35,581 nt of DNA from an uncultured Clostridia bacterium. GTDB taxonomy: Bacteria > Bacillota > Clostridia > TANB77 > CAG-508. Made by a program: the position numbers and the translations under genes. Position 1 is the first letter of the stretch; each line of letters begins with the position of its first letter. Where the stretch lies: assembly GCA_947594935.1 (NCBI GenBank), contig CANQEM010000017.1, forward strand, positions 1-35,581, written 5' to 3'. The notes below the pieces were generated by a model, which saw only the letters and a program-made list of their open reading frames with translations, ran no database searches and had not been told where the DNA came from. Positions 9,478 through 16,089 of this stretch are shown here, piece by piece.

Positions 9478-9745
9478 TGTAATTTTCCCTCCTTTTAATT
9501 TTTTATTTTTGGGTTTTCCCCTCTTGTAGCTTTGGTTTGCTACTAAAATTACCATGGCAAGTTAAAACGCACTCTGGTGTTTTGTATGTTTTCTTTTTAA
9601 ATTCCCCGATTTTTTGCATGATAATCTGGGGATAAGTGCTTTTTCTTACCGCCTGGTCTTTGCCATGACATACTCCACCGAAGTTCCCTCCACTCCCTAT
9701 TTTGCAGGAAATGTAGCCACATTCGGCTTCATCGCTTTATTCATG
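9478..9745 (-). promoter_or_regulatory. Structured leader of the S10-spc operon
   Basis: About 270 nt lie between the predicted transcript start near 9745 and rpsJ. On the minus strand it can form CCGAA/TTCGG enclosing a 7-bp CATTTCC/GGGAGTG hairpin (9661-9730), a TCCCCGATT/AATC(T)GGGGA hairpin at 9602-9632, and GTAGC/GCTAC near 9527-9544 close to the rpsJ ribosome binding site. No long open frame fits. A leader of this size and folding potential suggests autogenous control by a ribosomal protein. I could not assign it to a named RNA family. Confidence 0.55.
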
Positions 9746-9752
9746 CTTAACT

Positions 9753-9781
9753 ATTATACACTTTTTTTTATCTTATGTCAA
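9753..9781 (-). promoter_or_regulatory. Sigma-A promoter of the S10-spc operon
   Basis: Perfect consensus: TTGACA at 9776-9781, a 17-nt spacer containing an A8 tract, and TATAAT at 9753-9758. Transcription should start near 9745 and run through the leader into rpsJ. Confidence 0.92.
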
Positions 9782-9809
9782 TGGTTTTATGTGATTTTTT
9801 TTAAATTTG

Positions 9810-9838
9810 TTTACTTTTCGCTATTTCTGTGATATAAT
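9810..9838 (+). promoter_or_regulatory. Extended -10 promoter of the DUF4364-like gene
   Basis: TTTACT at 9810-9815, a 17-nt spacer and TATAAT at 9833-9838, preceded by TGA so that it reads as an extended -10 element (TGnTATAAT). It is divergent from the S10 operon promoter, about 30 bp away. Confidence 0.8.
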
Positions 9839-9864
9839 ACAAAAAAATGATAGAGGTGTATTAT

Positions 9865-10401
9865 ATGTCAAATTTAGATAATACTACGGTTTTGGCTGAA
9901 AATAAAGTGTTAATCTTATATCTACTAAATCAACTTCCTAATGGGATTTTTGAGAATAGTTTGTATAAGATTGTTAATGCTATAAATGGTGTGAATTATT
10001 TTTATTTTAAGCAGGTGCTAACTGATTTAATTGATACGAAGTTTGTTGGCGTGCTAACAAATGATGAGGATGAGGGCGCTGTGATTAAGATTACTTCTGA
10101 TGGTACAAATGCTTTTTCTCTTACTAAGGATATTTTGCCTGGAATTGTGAAGTTAAAGGCTGATTCTATTTTTAAGAAGGAGTTGTCTTCTGCTGAAAAT
10201 GAAACTTCTGTTATCGCTGAGTTTACTCCAAAGAGTGAGGATAATTATACTATTAAGTGTAAGATTGTGGAGAATAATGAGACTATTTTTGAGGTTAAGA
10301 CTATTGCGGGTTCTCGTGAACGTGCTAAGAGAATTGTGGATAATTGGAATTCTAATGCGTCAAAGATTTATCCGGAGATTTTGGATATTTTGTTGAAGTA
10401 A
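9865..10401 (+). CDS. DUF4364-like protein
   Basis: Predicted cytosolic protein of 178 residues. The N-terminal part (about residues 5-70) is helical with an ENKVLILYLLNQLPNG segment, followed by a winged-helix-like stretch, and the C-terminal half has short beta strands ending in ETIFEVKTIAGSRERAKRIV. From memory this pattern fits the DUF4364 family, common in Clostridia and of unknown function. I chose ATG at 9865 because GAGGTG lies 8 nt upstream; a start six codons earlier is open. It stands alone, with its own promoter and a terminator just downstream. Confidence 0.75.
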   Translation: MSNLDNTTVLAENKVLILYLLNQLPNGIFENSLYKIVNAINGVNYFYFKQVLTDLIDTKFVGVLTNDEDEGAVIKITSDGTNAFSLTKDILPGIVKLKADSIFKKELSSAENETSVIAEFTPKSEDNYTIKCKIVENNETIFEVKTIAGSRERAKRIVDNWNSNASKIYPEILDILLK

Positions 10402-10455
10402 TTATTATAGTGTTTGTCTTAATTATATTGGTTATAATTTTAAGCAAATAAACGT

Positions 10456-10498
10456 AAAAAAAACGCATCTGTAACTTGACCGGTTCGATGCGTTTTTT
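10456..10498. terminator. Bidirectional intrinsic terminator
   Basis: AAAAAACGCATC at 10458-10469 pairs exactly with GATGCGTTTTTT at 10487-10498, with a 17-nt loop. On the plus strand it ends the DUF4364-like transcript (T6). On the minus strand it ends the small transcript from the promoter at 10547-10575 (T8). Confidence 0.9.
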
Positions 10499-10540
10499 AC
10501 ATATCATCGGCAAACCACGTTTGTGGTTTCTCCATTTCCT
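10456..10540 (-). ncRNA. Putative small RNA carrying a 12-codon mini-ORF
   Basis: A complete minimal transcription unit of about 85 nt. A perfect promoter lies at 10547-10575, there is a hairpin (AAACCAC, AAAC loop, GTGGTTT), and a strong terminator ends it. Inside, ATG at 10533-10535 opens a 12-codon frame, MEKPQTWFADDM, that stops at 10497-10499, immediately before the terminator stem. The ribosome binding site is poor (AGGA only 2 nt before ATG) and the leader would be about 5 nt. The product could be a regulatory RNA, a leader peptide or a small peptide. I do not recognise a family. Confidence 0.6.
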
Positions 10541-10546
10541 ATTTCT

Positions 10547-10575
10547 ATTATACAATCATTTTATGCTTTTGTCAA
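10547..10575 (-). promoter_or_regulatory. Sigma-A promoter of the small transcript
   Basis: TTGACA at 10570-10575, a 17-nt spacer and TATAAT at 10547-10552: perfect consensus. No protein-coding gene of normal size follows before the terminator. Confidence 0.88.
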
Positions 10576-10586
10576 ATGGAATTTTT

Positions 10587-10620
10587 AAAAAAATATCATT
10601 CTTTTGAGAATGATATTTTT
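10587..10620 (-). terminator. Terminator of tRNA-Met
   Basis: An 11-bp stem (AATATCATTCT at 10592-10602 with AGAATGATATT at 10607-10617), a 4-nt loop, then T7 on the minus strand. It begins directly after the CCA end of the tRNA. Confidence 0.9.
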
Positions 10621-10697
10621 TGGTAGCGAAGAGTGGGCTCGAACCACCGACCTGTCGGGTATGAACCGAATGCTCTAGCCAACTGAGCTACTTCGCC
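10621..10697 (-). tRNA. tRNA-Met (CAU)
   Basis: A 77-nt cloverleaf on the minus strand, starting GGCGAAG and ending with encoded CCA. The D arm GCTC..GAGC, anticodon loop TTCATAC with anticodon CAU, and T arm with TTCGAGC are all present. The acceptor stem closes with one G-U pair at position 1, and the top of the anticodon stem has a T-C mismatch. It is most likely elongator tRNA-Met. A CAU tRNA modified to read AUA (Ile2) cannot be excluded. It does not have the C-A mismatch start of an initiator. Confidence 0.93.
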
Positions 10698-10716
10698 ATA
10701 TAAATCAACGATATTT

Positions 10717-10745
10717 ATTATACATTGAGTTTGTACTTTTGTCAA
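10717..10745 (-). promoter_or_regulatory. Sigma-A promoter of tRNA-Met
   Basis: TTGACA at 10740-10745, a 17-nt spacer and TATAAT at 10717-10722: perfect consensus, about 20 nt upstream of the tRNA 5' end. Confidence 0.92.
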
Positions 10746-10804
10746 GAAAAATATGCAAGAAAATATATAATTTTTGCAAATTAAAATTTTCAAGCATATT
10801 TTTC
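10746..10804 (-). terminator. Imperfect hairpin after the hypothetical gene
   Basis: GAAAAATATGC at 10746-10756 pairs exactly with GCATATTTTTC at 10794-10804. After a 2x2 mismatch there is a further 6-bp GAAAAT/ATTTTC stem. It starts right at the stop codon of the hypothetical gene and touches the -35 box of the tRNA promoter. It is a probable terminator, although its U-tract lies within the stem. Confidence 0.5.
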
Positions 10805-11137
10805 TTATTCTCTTTCTTCCCCATCAAGTTCTTTTTCTTCTATTTTTGGTTGTTTTTGTTTTTTAGTTTTTTCTGGTTCTTTTGAAACCGGTTGCTTAGC
10901 CTTTTTATTAACTTTTGGTGTAGTTTCAAATTTTTCTATCTTATATTTTTCTGTTAATGATTCAATTCTTTTTTCTGAATCTTGTAATTCTTTTATTACA
11001 TCAGCTGAAATTTCATCATTTGGTTGTATTTGATCCACACTTTCGGCTTGGTCATTTATATCTATTTCTTCTGTTTTAAAAAGCATTTTAAAGAAAGTTA
11101 AAATTCCTTCTTTTTTTGCTGTTCCTACACTACTCAC
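10805..11137 (-). CDS. Small charged hypothetical protein
   Basis: A protein of about 110 residues that I do not recognise. The N-terminus (TAKKEGILTFFKMLFKTEEI) is the only hydrophobic part and is too short for a clear membrane span. The middle (about residues 35-65) is a probable helix or coiled coil rich in Glu and Lys, and the C-terminal third is a Lys/Pro/Glu tail, probably disordered. GTG at 11135-11137 is preceded by AAAGGA at good distance; a TTG three codons upstream is also open but sits too close to that site. It has its own promoter and a hairpin after its stop. Confidence 0.6.
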   Translation of the reverse strand: MSSVGTAKKEGILTFFKMLFKTEEIDINDQAESVDQIQPNDEISADVIKELQDSEKRIESLTEKYKIEKFETTPKVNKKAKQPVSKEPEKTKKQKQPKIEEKELDGEERE

Positions 11138-11187
11138 TTTTACCAATCCTTTCTTCGATATTTAAACATCCTTTTCAAACTATTTAT

Positions 11188-11216
11188 AGTATATCATAAA
11201 TTTCTAGAAAAATCAA
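11188..11216 (-). promoter_or_regulatory. Sigma-A promoter of the charged hypothetical gene
   Basis: TTGATT at 11211-11216, a 17-nt spacer and TATACT at 11188-11193. It begins 7 nt after the stop codon of the upstream GT-C gene. Confidence 0.75.
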
Positions 11217-11222
11217 GTTTTA

Positions 11223-12728
11223 TCACCATTTTTTGTCTACTAATGAAAATGTATATATATATCCTTTATATTTTACATCAAATCTTGCTTGTTTAATTAG
11301 TTCCATATTTGGGTATAATTCGTTTGCTTGTTCATATATTGTGTGTGTTCCTGCATTTATGAACCATATTCTACCTTGATAATCTTTCAAAAACTCTAAA
11401 TCATACTTTGTTTCCATGTTTGGACCATACGCTCTATATGCTTCATCTACATGCCATCCAGCTGCATCATAGAAATATTGCTTGTATTCTGGGAAGTTTG
11501 CTGAAACAACAAAACCGCTTCCCTCATTTCCATATATAAGTATATCGCCCTCTTGAATATTGTCTTTCAAATATTCAAATGGAGCTTGGTTTGATTTATC
11601 ATAGTGCAAAAATGCTAAGTTTATATTTGAATATGTAGCAAGTACTATTGTTAAAATTATAATGCAGATATTGGCTTTTTTGTTCCCTACTTTTGCCATT
11701 AAATAGCTGAACGTGAATATTAAAAGACCTGTTACAATCAAAAAATATCTTGCATAAATAATTGGCTTCATAACAATTGAAACTACACCTGCGCCTAAGA
11801 TTACGCAAATATATATAATAAATGACCATTTTGCTGGTTTTAAGTCAGTTTTATCCTTTGACTTAATATTTTTAACTACTAACAATAATAAATATGCAGT
11901 GAAAATAATTCCATAAATTCCAGCTACCCATGAATTGATATATTGGTCATCTCCAAGATTTCCTGTGAATTGGAATAAAAACATTTCCACAAGAGAATCT
12001 GGGAAAGTAAAGCCTATCCAAAAGCCTCTTGATACTTGTGAAAGTTGCAAAGCTAAAAACACAAGCCATGGTATATATAGAGTAACTTGAATAACTGCTT
12101 GTATGATGAAAGCTTTTAGATTTTTTGTGAATTGCTTTTCTTTAATTGCTTTTACAAGAACCCAAATAAACAATATTACATTTGTTATTCCTGCCGCCAT
12201 TAAGCCATAGTAGTGTGTATATGCAGAAATCAAACTAAATATTGCAAAGATTATCCAATTTTTTACTGTTGCTTTTCCGCTAAAAATTCTATATGCGTAA
12301 ATTCCCATAATTGTTACAAAAAGCATTCCCCAGCCATACATACGAACTTCTCCCGCATATACTATATTGATTGGAAGTGTGAAAACTAATAAAGAAAATA
12401 TTGCTCCAACTTTTTCGCCAAAATCTTTTCTAATATGTGTGTATCCTAGAATTCCTAGGATTGCTATTGCTAAAACTGATAAAAGCCTATAACATATAAT
12501 GTTATTACCAAAAATCATTGATACAATTTTTAACATCCAATAATAAAATGGTGGATGTACATCATGCCCTGTAATTCCCCATATTTCTTGGAAAGAGTGA
12601 TTGTTTGAAATCGCTACTGAATAGCTTTCATCAAACCATAAATTTGCATGAATTGATGAAAGTGTAATAAATAGAATTCCCACTATAATTATAAGTATAT
12701 GTACATGTTTTAATTTTAACTTTTTCAT
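11223..12728 (-). CDS. GT-C membrane glycosyltransferase (GT39/PMT-like)
   Basis: Predicted polytopic membrane glycosyltransferase of 501 residues using a lipid-linked sugar donor. After a first membrane segment (about residues 8-27) comes the external loop with LWFDESYSVAI. The Asp-Glu pair at about 33-34 is the catalytic motif of the GT-C/PMT fold, and HDVHPPFYYWMLK follows. About ten more hydrophobic segments are visible, then a soluble C-terminal domain of about 120 residues. I chose ATG at 12726-12728 because AGGTG lies 6 nt upstream; a GTG three codons earlier falls inside that site. It is downstream of a GT2 gene and may act with it in making a cell-surface glycan. The acceptor is unknown. 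Confidence 0.82.
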   Translation of the reverse strand: MKKLKLKHVHILIIIVGILFITLSSIHANLWFDESYSVAISNNHSFQEIWGITGHDVHPPFYYWMLKIVSMIFGNNIICYRLLSVLAIAILGILGYTHIRKDFGEKVGAIFSLLVFTLPINIVYAGEVRMYGWGMLFVTIMGIYAYRIFSGKATVKNWIIFAIFSLISAYTHYYGLMAAGITNVILFIWVLVKAIKEKQFTKNLKAFIIQAVIQVTLYIPWLVFLALQLSQVSRGFWIGFTFPDSLVEMFLFQFTGNLGDDQYINSWVAGIYGIIFTAYLLLLVVKNIKSKDKTDLKPAKWSFIIYICVILGAGVVSIVMKPIIYARYFLIVTGLLIFTFSYLMAKVGNKKANICIIILTIVLATYSNINLAFLHYDKSNQAPFEYLKDNIQEGDILIYGNEGSGFVVSANFPEYKQYFYDAAGWHVDEAYRAYGPNMETKYDLEFLKDYQGRIWFINAGTHTIYEQANELYPNMELIKQARFDVKYKGYIYTFSLVDKKW

Positions 12729-12744
12729 TTTATTCACCTTTCCT

Positions 12745-12776
12745 AGTAAAAAAGAATTGATTTAAATCAATTCTTT
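12745..12776 (-). terminator. Terminator-like palindrome between the two glycosyltransferase genes
   Basis: A perfect 26-bp palindrome at 12751-12776 (GAATTGAT/ATCAATTC core) overlaps the last codons and stop of the GT2 gene and is followed on the minus strand by T6. It looks like an intrinsic terminator placed inside the operon and would lower expression of the downstream GT-C gene. Confidence 0.7.
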
Positions 12777-14015
12777 CTCTTTTTCTGTTACTACATCAGC
12801 AATTTTTATATTTCTAACATGATTGATTTTTTCCCATTTGATTTTTCTTTTAAATAAGCATTTGAAGTTTATTAGTAACCATGAGCCCATAAACACTGGG
12901 TAAAGCATAATTCCTTTAAGCATTGGTTTTATTGGTCTCCTATCTAGCCACATAACAAACATACCTGTAAATATTGGTAGTAAAAATGTTGGAACTGCAT
13001 ATCTTAAAATGTCAATAATTAACTCTGCTTGTGTTATTCCATTTCCAGCATACATTAAGAAGTTTGTTGCTAGTAATAATAAAGTGATAATGAACATTGG
13101 GATACTTCCGATAATGTATAAGAAACCATCAAAGTTCATTAGTGTTTTGTTTTCTTTTACTGCTAATAATAATTTTTTTGTATATTCATGTATACATTGT
13201 ATATGTCCAACTGTCCATCTGCTTCTTTGTGACCAGCTTTGTTTAAAATCTACTGGTTGCTCATCATATACAATTGCATCAGTTGCCCAACCAAGCTTTT
13301 TGCCTTTTATAATTCTTTGTAATGAAAATTCTATGTCTTCGGTTAAAGTAACTGTTTTCCAACCATCTGGTTTTAATATGTCAAATTTTACCATGAAACC
13401 TGTTCCGTTTAATAAAGGTGATAAACCTATATTGTATCTTGCTAAATGATAGAAACGGTGCATTGTCCAATAGAAAATTGCGTATCCTGATGAAACCCAG
13501 CTATCTGTTGGGTTTTTAATATCTCTATATCCTTGTACCACTTCTTCACCTTGGCAAAGTTTTTTATTCATGTTTTTTATAAAATCTTTGTGAACAATAT
13601 TATCTGCATCAAAAACAACCACAGCGTCATAGTCTGCGTTTTCTTTTATTTTTTGTTGCAAAAACCAGTCTAGTGCATAGCCTTTTGTTCTTTGCTCTCT
13701 GTTAGTTCTTTCATAAACAATGGCTCCTAATTCTCTTGCAACCATTGCTGTGTTGTCTGTACAGTTGTCTGCTATAACATAGATGTCATATAAATCTTTG
13801 TTATAGTTTTGAGCTTTTAGGCTTTCTATTAAATTCCCTATTACTGCTTGTTCGTTGTGTGCTGGTATTATTGCCATGAATTTGTGATCTTTTTTTATTT
13901 TTAGTGGTTTATCTTTTAGTTTTATTAGAGAACATATACTTATCAATAGTTGATATAGCCAAAATATAGTTACTATCCATACTAGGGCTTCTCTAAGTAT
14001 ATATAGATATTCCAT
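12762..14015 (-). CDS. Processive GT2 family membrane glycosyltransferase
   Basis: Predicted 417-residue glycosyltransferase with one N-terminal membrane segment (about 10-32), a cytosolic GT-A domain and three or four C-terminal membrane segments (about 290-400). The catalytic signatures are complete: PAHNE at about 51-55, the metal-binding DAD at 136-138, TED at 225-227 and QRSRW at 263-267. The QxxRW motif marks the processive group that includes cellulose, hyaluronan and poly-N-acetylglucosamine synthases, so a polymer or long glycan product is likely. The sugar cannot be read from sequence. It is first in a two-gene operon with its own promoter. Confidence 0.88.
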   Translation of the reverse strand: MEYLYILREALVWIVTIFWLYQLLISICSLIKLKDKPLKIKKDHKFMAIIPAHNEQAVIGNLIESLKAQNYNKDLYDIYVIADNCTDNTAMVARELGAIVYERTNREQRTKGYALDWFLQQKIKENADYDAVVVFDADNIVHKDFIKNMNKKLCQGEEVVQGYRDIKNPTDSWVSSGYAIFYWTMHRFYHLARYNIGLSPLLNGTGFMVKFDILKPDGWKTVTLTEDIEFSLQRIIKGKKLGWATDAIVYDEQPVDFKQSWSQRSRWTVGHIQCIHEYTKKLLLAVKENKTLMNFDGFLYIIGSIPMFIITLLLLATNFLMYAGNGITQAELIIDILRYAVPTFLLPIFTGMFVMWLDRRPIKPMLKGIMLYPVFMGSWLLINFKCLFKRKIKWEKINHVRNIKIADVVTEKEKELI

Positions 14016-14084
14016 GTTTTTTACTGTTCCTTTCTTCGATTGAATTTTTATTTGTTAATTTATATATATTTTTCTCCTTTTTCT

Positions 14085-14113
14085 ATTATACTATGTTTGG
14101 CAAATTTATGCAA
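14085..14113 (-). promoter_or_regulatory. Sigma-A promoter of the glycosyltransferase operon
   Basis: TTGCAT at 14108-14113, a 17-nt spacer and TATAAT at 14085-14090. The leader to the GT2 start is about 60 nt. Confidence 0.75.
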
Positions 14114-14200
14114 CTTTTTTTGGAATTTTTTTCATTTTTTGCCTTGGAATTCTTTTTTGTTGCCCTGCATATATTATAAAAAGACGGTTTGTTTAATTAC

Positions 14201-14236
14201 AAAAAAAGAGCTTTCTTGATTCAGAAAGTTCTTTTT
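14201..14236 (-). terminator. Terminator of spoVG
   Basis: A stem of GAGCTTTCT (14208-14216) with AGAAAGTTC (14223-14231), extended by A/T pairs and with one G-U pair, and T7 on the minus strand. It lies just after the spoVG stop. Confidence 0.88.
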
Positions 14237-14246
14237 GCCTACAACA

Positions 14247-14528
14247 TTATTCAGCTGTTTCTTCTGTTGGCTCTTCCTCTGGAGCTTCATAAGCCTCTAA
14301 GATGGCTTTTTGAATTTTTTCTCTTGTTTCTGGATTGATTGGGTGAGCTATATCTTTAAATTCTCCGTTTGGAGTTTTTCTGCTTGGCATAGCTATGAAT
14401 AATCCATTTTGACTTTCGATAACTTTAATATCGTGTACAGCGAATTCGTTATCGAATGTAACAGAAGCAACTGCTCTCATTCTGTTTTCAGAATTTACTT
14501 TTCTTAAACGTACGTCTGTTATTTGCAT
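14247..14528 (-). CDS. spoVG: Septation regulator SpoVG
   Basis: SpoVG, 93 residues, a small nucleic-acid-binding regulator that affects septation, capsule and sporulation in Firmicutes. [31 protein letters not shown] and the [20 protein letters not shown] motif are diagnostic. The C-terminus is an acidic tail ([10 protein letters not shown]), as in homologues. I chose ATG at 14526-14528, after AAGGAAGGCGG. Upstream lies a good match to a sigma-H promoter, as is known for B. subtilis spoVG. Confidence 0.97.
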   Translation of the reverse strand: MQITDVRLRKVNSENRMRAVASVTFDNEFAVHDIKVIESQNGLFIAMPSRKTPNGEFKDIAHPINPETREKIQKAILEAYEAPEEEPTEETAE

Positions 14529-14590
14529 TTTGCGTGCACCGCCTTCCTTAAAGTATAAATTTGTACATTTTCTATATATGTACATTTATA

Positions 14591-14619
14591 TTATTCTATA
14601 TAAATTTCATTTTTCCTTC
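14591..14619 (-). promoter_or_regulatory. Sigma-H-type promoter of spoVG
   Basis: GAAGGAAAA at 14611-14619, an 11-nt spacer and ATAGAATAA at 14591-14599 match the sigma-H consensus (RnAGGAWWW, 11-12 nt, RnnGAAT). The B. subtilis spoVG gene has a sigma-H promoter, so gene and promoter type agree. Confidence 0.7.
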
Positions 14620-14654
14620 TTTTTTTTACATTTTTTTCATTTTTTAAAAAAAAC

Positions 14655-14683
14655 TTGAATTTTAATAGATAACATTATATAAT
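14655..14683 (+). promoter_or_regulatory. Sigma-A promoter of murC
   Basis: TTGAAT at 14655-14660, a 17-nt spacer and TATAAT at 14678-14683. It is divergent from the spoVG promoter and about 20 nt before the murC ribosome binding site. Confidence 0.82.
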
Positions 14684-14709
14684 GGTTTTGTTATGAAGGA
14701 GGGTTTAAA

Positions 14710-16089
14710 TTGCCACAAATTGAAGAATTAAAAAAATATAAAAATATACACATGATTGGTATCGGTGGAGTTAGTATGAGTGGAATTGCTGCTATCTTAC
14801 ATAATTGGGGCTTTCACATCACTGGCTCTGATTGGTCTCAATCTGAAACAACTGATAAATTAAATGAAATGGGAATTCCTGTTGTAATTGGTCACAATAT
14901 TGAAAATGTTAAAAAAGCTGATGTTGTGGTTTATTCTGCTGCAATTAAGCAAGATGACCCTGAAATGCAAACAGCACAAGCTTATGGAATTGCCACTATT
15001 GAAAGGGCTGACTTTTTAGGTATTTTAACTCGTTGTTTTAAAGATACTATTTGCATTTCTGGTACACATGGGAAAACTACTACAACTTCTATGGTTTCGC
15101 TTTGTTTTTTAGAAGCTTTGCAAGACCCTAGCATTCAAGTAGGTGCGTTTTTGGGTGCCTTAAATGGAAATTATCGAGTTGGAAGTAGTGAGCATTTTAT
15201 TATAGAAGCATGTGAATATGTTGAGAGTTTCTTGAAATTTAGCCCTAAGGCTGAAATTGTGTTAAATATTGATAATGACCATTTAGATTATTTTAAAACT
15301 TTTGAAAATATTAAAAATGCTTTTGTTAAATATGTTAAGCTTTTGCCAGATGATGGTGTTCTTGTTGTTAATGGCGATGACAAGAATTGCTTAGATTTAT
15401 TGAATTTTACAAATGCAAAAGCTATCACTTATAGTTTGCAAGATAAAAGTATGGACTTTTTTGCTGATAATATTTCTTTTGATGAAAATGGCTTTCCTTC
15501 TTTTGATGTCTATAAAAATGGCGAATTTTATGATAATATTGCCTTATCTGTTCCTGGAAAGCACAATGTTTTCAACTGTTTAGCTTGTGTTGCTTTGTGT
15601 GATTATTATTCTATTGAAAAGAAATATATTAAAACTGCCCTTTCTAAGTTTACTGGTGCACATAGGCGTTTTGAGTTTAAAGGCAAAGTTAATGATGCCA
15701 CGATATATGATGATTATGGTCATCACCCTACTGAAATTTTGGCAACTGCAAATTCTTTGAAAAACAAGAAATATGGCGAGTCTTGGGTTGTTTTTCAACC
15801 TCATACTTATAGCAGAACTAAAAATCTTTTAGATGATTTTGCTTCTGCACTTACTAGTTTTGACCATATTGTTTTGCTTGATATTTATGCAGCAAGGGAA
15901 GTTAATACTTTTAATATTAGTTCAAAAGATTTGGCTGATAAAATTGTTAGTCTTGGCAAAGATGCAATTTATCTTCCTAATTTTGATATTTGCGTTTCTT
16001 ATTTGAAACAACATGTACAGCCTAATGATGTTATTTTAACTTTGGGTGCTGGTACAGTTACTGAAATAGGTCCTTTGTTATTAAAATAG
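14710..16089 (+). CDS. murC: UDP-N-acetylmuramate--L-alanine ligase MurC
   Basis: MurC adds L-alanine to UDP-MurNAc with ATP hydrolysis, the first peptide step of peptidoglycan synthesis, in the cytosol. It has 459 residues, the normal length. The N-terminal UDP-binding part has HMIGIGGVSMSGIA (14-27) and the ATP loop GTHGKTTTTS is at 118-127. IIEACEY, NIDNDHLDY and the late DDYGHHPTEI and FQPHTYSRT blocks are all present. The start is TTG at 14710, with AAGGAGGG 6 nt upstream. It stands alone, and its stop touches the convergent spoIVB stop. Confidence 0.97.
   Translation: MPQIEELKKYKNIHMIGIGGVSMSGIAAILHNWGFHITGSDWSQSETTDKLNEMGIPVVIGHNIENVKKADVVVYSAAIKQDDPEMQTAQAYGIATIERADFLGILTRCFKDTICISGTHGKTTTTSMVSLCFLEALQDPSIQVGAFLGALNGNYRVGSSEHFIIEACEYVESFLKFSPKAEIVLNIDNDHLDYFKTFENIKNAFVKYVKLLPDDGVLVVNGDDKNCLDLLNFTNAKAITYSLQDKSMDFFADNISFDENGFPSFDVYKNGEFYDNIALSVPGKHNVFNCLACVALCDYYSIEKKYIKTALSKFTGAHRRFEFKGKVNDATIYDDYGHHPTEILATANSLKNKKYGESWVVFQPHTYSRTKNLLDDFASALTSFDHIVLLDIYAAREVNTFNISSKDLADKIVSLGKDAIYLPNFDICVSYLKQHVQPNDVILTLGAGTVTEIGPLLLK

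Noticed and set aside
10352..10555. A 67-residue frame over the terminator and small-RNA region (minus strand)
   Set aside because: It runs through a strong bidirectional terminator and overlaps the end of the DUF4364-like gene; its composition does not look coding.
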